The notes below the pieces were generated by a model. That model had not been told where the DNA came from and ran no database searches. It was given only the letters and a program-made list of their open reading frames with translations. Below, piece after piece: positions 6,457-10,344 of a stretch of DNA of 10,344 bases. Position 1 is the stretch's first letter; each line of letters starts with the position of its first letter. A program made the position numbers and the translations under genes. This stretch comes from Kalaharituber pfeilii (taxonomy: Eukaryota > Ascomycota > Pezizomycetes > Pezizales > Pezizaceae): assembly GCA_015179045.1 (NCBI GenBank), contig WHUZ01000353.1, positions 1 to 10,344 on the forward strand, written 5' to 3'.

Positions 6457-6580
6457 ACTATTCTGTCCTGCCACCATTCTGACCTGCCACCATTCTGTCC
6501 TACCGCCATTCTATCCTGCTGCCATTCTGTCCTGCCGCCATTCTATCCTGCCATTCTATCCTGCCGATTCTGTCCTGCTA
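6457..6580. repeat. 16-bp repeat (CCGCCATTCTGTCCTG)
   Basis: Five units of exactly 16 bp occupy 6471-6550, flanked by shorter variants of 13-14 bp. The unit appears related to the preceding CCTGTCC repeat. Confidence 0.85.
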
Positions 6581-7130
6581 TTCTGTAGCCTCACAGTTAT
6601 GCTGCAGGTCTCAGTTCTAGCCTCGATTTTACAGCCTTAAGGTTATACTATATACCCTATTTCAGGCTTCTTTCCATTGTTCTTTGATAGGCTCGATATA
6701 TATTATCAATACATAGTTACCTTTTGCAGCCTTAGAGCTATGCTATAGTTTCTGTATCTGGTTCCATTTCTCGATTTTGCTTCTTTGTTCTTTTCCTCAT
6801 TTATATACCTTGACCTTATTTTCAGCCTCATTCTGTAGTATAGATCCATGACCTTAATGCATGGTCCAGTCCCTCTGAGTGCTTATTAATAGTCTTATCT
6901 TGCTCATATTGCTTCTTATCAGTATCTTATTCCTGTCTTATTTGTCAGCCTTTCTGCATTATTTCTCCACTTTCTCTCTCCCCTAGTCCTCAGCCCCACT
7001 TTCTAGTTCTATGACCTTCTATAACCTGGATTGCTCTCTCATCCCTGTCTTGTTCCTGTCTTTACATCCTGTCTTGCTCCTGCTCCTCTCCTCTCCCTTA
7101 TAGGTCTTATTCTTTCACCTTAATTATGAT
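6581..7130. other. Pyrimidine-rich LTR-element interior, no gene
   Basis: I see no open frame with a recognisable domain and no clean tandem array here. The plus strand is dominated by C and T, with loosely repeated TTCTGTAG, CAGCCT and CCTGTCTTG motifs. It could be an older, more degraded part of the same repeat system. Confidence 0.5.
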
Positions 7131-7168
7131 GAGGTCAGGAGACCTCTCTTGAAGGGGAGGGATGAAGA
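7131..7168 (+). other. Purine island with hairpin inside pyrimidine-rich interior
   Basis: GAGGTC-AGGA-GACCTC (7131-7146) is a perfect 6-bp stem with a 4-base loop. It is followed by the purine run GAAGGGGAGGGATGAAGA (7151-7168). The run resembles a polypurine tract and stands out because the surrounding 3 kb is C/T-rich on this strand. It may be a second, central polypurine tract or the leftover 3' edge of an ancestral element. Confidence 0.45.
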
Positions 7169-7258
7169 CTAAGAATGCTAACATTCAGTCGGATCATGGC
7201 TTAAATTTTTATCTGAAATTTTCAGCTTCCTCTCCACCCTTCTGGTATCCTGCTGAAA

Positions 7259-7375
7259 CACTTTCCCGGTTCCTGCTTTGTCCTTTCCACTTCCTGCTGT
7301 ATCCTTATTAGCCTCCACTATGCCTTTGTCAGTTCCTACCATGCCTTCGCCAGTCCCTTCCATGCCTTCTTAGCA
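7259..7375. repeat. 21-bp repeat, block 1
   Basis: About five units of 21 bp of the type GTCAGTTCCTACCATGCCTTC. On the minus strand they give a 7-residue periodic peptide (MVGTDKG, IVEANKD, TAGSGKD) within a 61-codon frame. With no domain and a repeat origin, I do not call it a gene. Confidence 0.7.
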
Positions 7376-7380
7376 TCTCT

Positions 7381-7758
7381 TTAAGTCCTTTCAGTACCCC
7401 TCAGGTCCTTCAGTGTCCCTCTAGTCCTTTCAGCATCCCTTCAGTCCTTTCAGCATCTTTCCAGTCCTTTCAGTATCCCTCCGGTCCTTTCAACGTCCCT
7501 CCGGTCCTTTCAACGTCCCTCCGGTCCTTTCAACGTCCCTCCGGTCCTTTCAATGTCCCTCTGGTCCTTTCAACGTCCCTCCGGTCCTTGAAATGTCCCT
7601 CTGGTCCTTTCAACATCCCTTCGGTCCTTTCAACGTCTCTCTGGTCCATTCAATGTCCCTCCAGTCCTTTCAGTGCCCTCTCAGCCTCCTTTCAGTCCTC
7701 TCAGCATCCCTCTAGTCCTCTCAGTATCCCTCTAGTCCTCTCAGCATCCCTCCGGTCT
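7381..7758. repeat. 20-bp minisatellite, about 19 copies
   Basis: From 7381 to 7680 fifteen units of exactly 20 bp follow each other in register; the core is CCGGTCCTTTCAACGTCCCT. The three units at 7481-7540 are identical. After a short irregular piece, three more 20-bp units of a CTCTCAGCATCC variant run from 7699 to 7758. Confidence 0.95.
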
Positions 7759-7761
7759 TGC

Positions 7762-8460
7762 TTCACTCTATTCTTATCAGTCCTCACCATGTCGTCATTA
7801 GTTCTGGCTGCACCCTTGTCAGTCCCTACAATAATCTTGTCAGCTCTACTATACCTTTGTCAGTTCCATCAGCCCTGCTGTACTATTATTAGTTACCTTC
7901 ATTAGTCCTGTTAGCCCTACTATACCTTCATCAATTTCTGCCTTACCCCCTCAGTATCCTCTCTAGCACTCTTAGCAATTCTCACAGCATTTTCTGCAGT
8001 CCTCTCAGTATCCTCTGGTCCTCTCAATGCTCCCTCTGCTCCTGTTTTACCCTGTTCTTGTCAGTCCCTACCATGTCTTCATTAGTTCCTGCTGTGTCTT
8101 CGTCAGTCCCCGCCATGTCTCCTCAGTATCCTCTCTAGCTTCAGCTCTTGCAGCATCCTCTCTGGTCCTCTCTGGTCCTCTCAATGTCCTCTCAATGTGC
8201 TCTCCAGTCCTTGAAGCATCCTCTTCGGTTTCCTGAAGTATCTGCTCAGGTTTCTTCAGCATTCTTCCAGGTCCTCTCTATATTTTCCAAGGTTCTCTCA
8301 GAGTCCTTTCTGGCTTCTTTTTAGTTCCCTCAAGTATCTGCTCAGGTTCCTTCAGTATTCCCTCAGGCTCTCTTAGTGTTCTTTACAGTCCTCTCAGAGT
8401 CCTTTCTAGTGTCCTTAGCATCCTGTCTAGTCCTCTTAGCATTCTCTCTAGGCCTTACCA
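7762..8460. repeat. Alternating 21-bp and 20-bp repeat blocks (higher-order repeat)
   Basis: Blocks of the 21-bp family (GTCCCTACCATGTCTTCATTA type) at about 7785-7930, 8057-8118 and 8455-8475 alternate with degenerate 20-bp family blocks (CAGTCCTCTCAGCATCC type) at about 7945-8040 and 8118-8450. Each 21-bp block is introduced by a similar leader (TATTCTTATCAGTCC near 7770, TGTTCTTGTCAGTCC near 8051). A larger composite unit has therefore been duplicated and then drifted. Confidence 0.75.
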
Positions 8461-8475
8461 TGTCCTCGTTAGTCT

Positions 8476-8661
8476 CCGCTTTATTCTCAATTTCTGTTGC
8501 ATATTACTGCCTTGCAAGAACTCAGTTTCTGCTATTGCCCATTGAGCTTTTGTTTCTGTCTCGCCTATTGAACTTAGGAAGATGTAAGACCTTATCTGAC
8601 TTGGAGCTACTCATAAGTTTATGCTACAACTGGCACTAAGCCTCATAGGAGTTCGGCACCT
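8476..8661. other. Non-repetitive 3' interior of LTR element
   Basis: This stretch before the polypurine tract is not visibly repetitive. A plus-strand open frame (8376-8639) crosses it but begins in repeats and shows no domain. It may hold packaging or 3' processing signals; I see no specific motif. Confidence 0.4.
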
Positions 8662-8674
8662 AGGAGAAGGATAA
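8662..8674 (+). other. Polypurine tract
   Basis: AGGAGAAGGATAA ends exactly at the TG of the 3' LTR. Apart from one T it is all purine, the position and composition expected of the plus-strand primer of an LTR retrotransposon. It sets the element's orientation. Confidence 0.8.
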
Positions 8675-8708
8675 TGTCACGGCCCACTCCCTACAGTCTC
8701 CGTACACT

Positions 8709-8810
8709 AAGCCACGACTGCCAGCTTGTCATGACCACCGGCAAGCTACGACTGTTGGCAAGCCATGACCACCAGCAAGCCATGACCACTAGCAAGCTAT
8801 GATCATATCC
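8709..8810. repeat. 17-bp array 1 in 3' LTR, 6 copies
   Basis: Six units of 17 bp like AAGCCATGACCACCAGC, the last one degenerate. The second unit is diverged (TTGTCATGACCACCGGC). This is one copy more than in the 5' LTR. Confidence 0.92.
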
Positions 8811-8818
8811 CACCTCCT

Positions 8819-9123
8819 AGTATAGCCCGCCTGCCAGTATAGCCCGCCTGCCAGTATGGCCCACCTGCCAGTATAGCCCGCCTGCTAGTATAATCTACCT
8901 ACTAGGATAGCCTGCCTGCTAGTATAGCCTACTTACTAGTACGACCTATCTGCTAGTATAGTCCGCTTACTAGTATAGCCTGCCAGCTAGTATAGCCCGC
9001 CTACTAGTATAGCCCGTCTGCCAGTACAGCCCGCCTGCTAGTATAGCCCGCTCACCAGTACAGCCTGCCTGCTAGTATCGCTGCCTGCCAGTATCACTCA
9101 CCTGCCAGTATCGCCCGTCTGCC
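8819..9123. repeat. 17-bp array 2 in 3' LTR, 18 copies
   Basis: Eighteen units, including a 16-bp unit third from the right end as in the 5' LTR, for 305 bp in total. Compared with the 5' LTR, one unit is missing from the left end, and the run of four GGCT/AGCT-ending units (5' LTR units 11-14) is represented by a single unit. Confidence 0.95.
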
Positions 9124-9215
9124 ATGAAAACTCTACCTTCGCTACTCTGTTCTTACTGCTGCCCTCATTGCTGCTTCTACCTTTGTATTATGCTTCTTAG
9201 GTAATAAATCTATCA

Positions 9216-9225
9216 TATATATATA
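9216..9225 (+). promoter_or_regulatory. Candidate TATA element in 3' LTR
   Basis: TATATATATA followed by GGCTCTATCTTGCCC, the counterpart of 4963-4970. In a 3' LTR this could drive transcription outward to the right. Confidence 0.4.
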
Positions 9226-9539
9226 GGCTCTATCTTGCCCTCATGTAAATAGTTCTTTCTCTCCTTGTTTGTCATCTTGTCTCCTTAATAGACCCATATA
9301 GTTCCTCGCAATCTATATGTTCTTATTATTCTCATCAATCCCTAGATCCAATTTAGTACTTGGTCTTCTCTGCCTTTTTACTATAGCCTACTATCGCCGT
9401 TGAACTGGAACCACTGAACTGCTTCTGTCAAGCCTCTCCTGTCAAGTTTGTCAGGCCTCTGCTATTCAGCGCTTGCAAAACTACTGTTACCCTGAACTGG
9501 TTGTATCCCTTAGCAGCACTAGCATGCTGCCCCATGATA

Positions 9540-9544
9540 TTCCT
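9540..9544. repeat. Target-site duplication TTCCT, right
   Basis: TTCCT directly follows the 3' LTR and matches 4364-4368 exactly. Confidence 0.95.
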
Positions 9545-10344
9545 GGCCGTCAACATGATATGACAATGATATGATGATTATAGATAAGGAAACATAGTAA
9601 AACATACATTAGAAGTAATTAATATATAAATGACAAATTGGTAAGTGCTGTGCAGTACTATCATATAATTTACTGCTTAACACATACTTCATTAGCTACC
9701 CGCCAGTCCATGGGCTGATATAAATCCCTACATTGCCTAGTGGTGCAGTGATCAGTTACATCTTCAGCATATGCCTTACAGCGATTCAGGCAGGAGTACA
9801 GTTGTTTCCCGTAAGGCTTACCTTAGCTGTAACAGCATTTAAGTTTGTTGTAGCATTTCTGGGAGTCTAGGATTTCCTCGATCTTATACTTTTCTTCTTC
9901 CTCAATGATGACAGGAGGCGGTGGAGGAGATATTTGGCTATGAAAAGGGTCTGTAGTGATGAGTTCAAGTAGAGAGGTATGGAAGACTGAATGTATCTTT
10001 ATAGAGGTGAGAAGCTTAAGTCTATAGACATGAGAGGAGATTTTTTCTCGGATCTCAAACTTCCCTAGTCTCTTGTGATCGAGCTTTCTGGCAGGTCGGG
10101 TTGTACGCAGATTTCGCTATAGGAGCCATACCTTATCTCCAACATTATACTTGGGTATAAGGAGTCAGTGCAGGTCAGAATTTTCTGCCTGTATTGCTTG
10201 TACCTACTTAATCTCAGCATACAGGTACTCTTTAAGCACTTGCAAGTAATCGACATAGTCTTATAGGATTGTAGAATTGAGCAGTTTGACATCCGGCTTA
10301 GCTAGCAGGGTATAGCATAGGTGGTAGCTGTAATTGCTAAAGAA
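9545..10344 (-). mobile_element. Ty3/gypsy chromovirus relic, right copy (3' end)
   Basis: This is the 3' end of a second minus-strand gypsy element, running off the right edge. It cannot be the continuation of the left copy, because both contain the integrase segment just after the catalytic core, and the left copy runs out of the window at position 1. After the last stop (9670-9672) comes an AT-rich 125 bp that should lead into its LTR, where the younger element has inserted. Confidence 0.85.
9670..10344 (-). pseudogene. Gypsy integrase C-terminal domain plus chromodomain, decayed
   Basis: One frame of 225 codons (10344 to 9670) stays aligned throughout, broken by internal stops at 10261, 10204, 10165, 10117 and 9823 and closed at 9670. 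It reads through NVGDKVWL, RTTRPARKLDHKRLGKFEI and HSVFHTSLLE, the integrase C-terminal (GPY/F-type) domain that binds DNA, here with GKF where GPF is usual. A proline run (SPPPPPV, about 9940) follows. Then KYKIEEILDSQKCYNKLK (from about 9891) is the start of a chromodomain, the module that steers chromovirus integration to heterochromatin by binding methylated histone tails. The stop at 9823-9825 falls where the conserved Trp of the aromatic cage is expected. The tail QPMDWRVANEVCVKQ ends the protein. The lack of frameshifts suggests younger decay than in the left copy. Confidence 0.88.

Larger units (their letters stand above)
4369..9539 (+). mobile_element. Complete non-autonomous LTR retrotransposon (LARD-like)
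   Basis: The element is 5171 bp, with direct LTRs at 4369-5284 and 8675-9539, a TTCCT duplication on both sides, and a purine tract immediately before the right LTR that fixes the orientation as plus. The left LTR begins TGTCACGGCC and ends GTGACA; the right one has decayed to ATGATA. The interior of 3390 bp carries no RT, RNase H, integrase, protease or capsid motif in any frame I could read. Apart from a possible 20-codon gag start, it is pyrimidine-rich tandem repeat. That fits a large retrotransposon derivative moved by another element's proteins. An alternative is an autonomous element whose coding part was replaced by repeat expansion after insertion. The LTRs and duplication are firm; the history is inferred. 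Confidence 0.93.
8675..9539 (+). repeat. 3' LTR (865 bp)
   Basis: It begins TGTCACGGCC and ends ATGATA, the decayed form of GTGACA through one G-to-A and one C-to-T change. It aligns with 4369-5284 from end to end. The 416 bp after the arrays (9124-9539) match 4869-5284 with no gap and about 34 transitions. The TATA-like stretch is at 9216-9225. Confidence 0.95.

Noticed and set aside
6083..6640. 185-codon plus-strand open frame, the longest in the window
   Set aside because: It runs through two degenerate repeats with no domain, signal or codon pattern of a gene. Repeats lacking stop codons explain its length.
7178..7363. 61-codon minus-strand frame with heptad-like peptide
   Set aside because: It comes from five 21-bp units. 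There is no coiled-coil hydrophobic pattern, and only part of the frame lies in the repeat.
7588..8639. Several 64-105-codon frames (plus 7588-7905, 8027-8236, 8376-8639; minus 8262-8068)
   Set aside because: All lie in the 20/21-bp repeats. The hydrophobic or charged look follows from C/T-rich or A/G-rich composition.

Overview
The window looks like a transposon graveyard from a filamentous ascomycete (Pezizomycotina-type) genome. I found no host gene, tRNA or rRNA. Three things point to a fungus: decayed Ty3/gypsy chromovirus pol sequences, LTRs beginning TGTCACGGCC, and damage made almost entirely of C:G-to-T:A transitions. That damage resembles repeat-induced point mutation (RIP) and/or deamination of methylated cytosine. 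I cannot name a species.

Layout. (1) 1-2697, minus strand: a badly broken Ty3/gypsy pol. Read leftward it runs reverse transcriptase, RNase H, integrase, with internal deletions, frameshifts, stops and three separate local tandem expansions (25 bp x5, 46 bp x2, 24 bp x14). (2) 2698-4363: a 19-bp minisatellite, a less damaged stretch open on both strands (2862-3149), and a minus-strand region with three diverged copies of one protein module. That region may be the gag end and 5' LTR of the same relic. (3) 4364-9544: a complete LTR retrotransposon insertion on the plus strand. It has a perfect 5-bp target duplication (TTCCT), LTRs of 916 and 865 bp, and a purine tract before the 3' LTR, but no recognisable gag-pol. 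Its 3.4-kb interior is almost wholly pyrimidine-rich degenerate minisatellite, so it is a non-autonomous, LARD-like element. (4) 9545-10344, minus strand: the integrase C-terminal domain and a decayed chromodomain of a second Ty3/gypsy copy, with five internal stops.

How the parts relate. The LARD-like element must have been moved by proteins supplied elsewhere, probably by a chromovirus with matching LTRs, because it encodes none. It landed in a block of two older, same-orientation gypsy relics. The two LTRs differ in length by exactly three 17-bp units from arrays in the U3 region. Their array-free 416-bp 3' parts differ, by my eye count, at about 34 sites, all transitions. The recurring theme is minisatellite growth inside dead retroelements, with periods of 16, 17, 18-21, 19, 20, 21, 24, 25, 46 and about 159 bp. 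This is the most unusual property of the locus.
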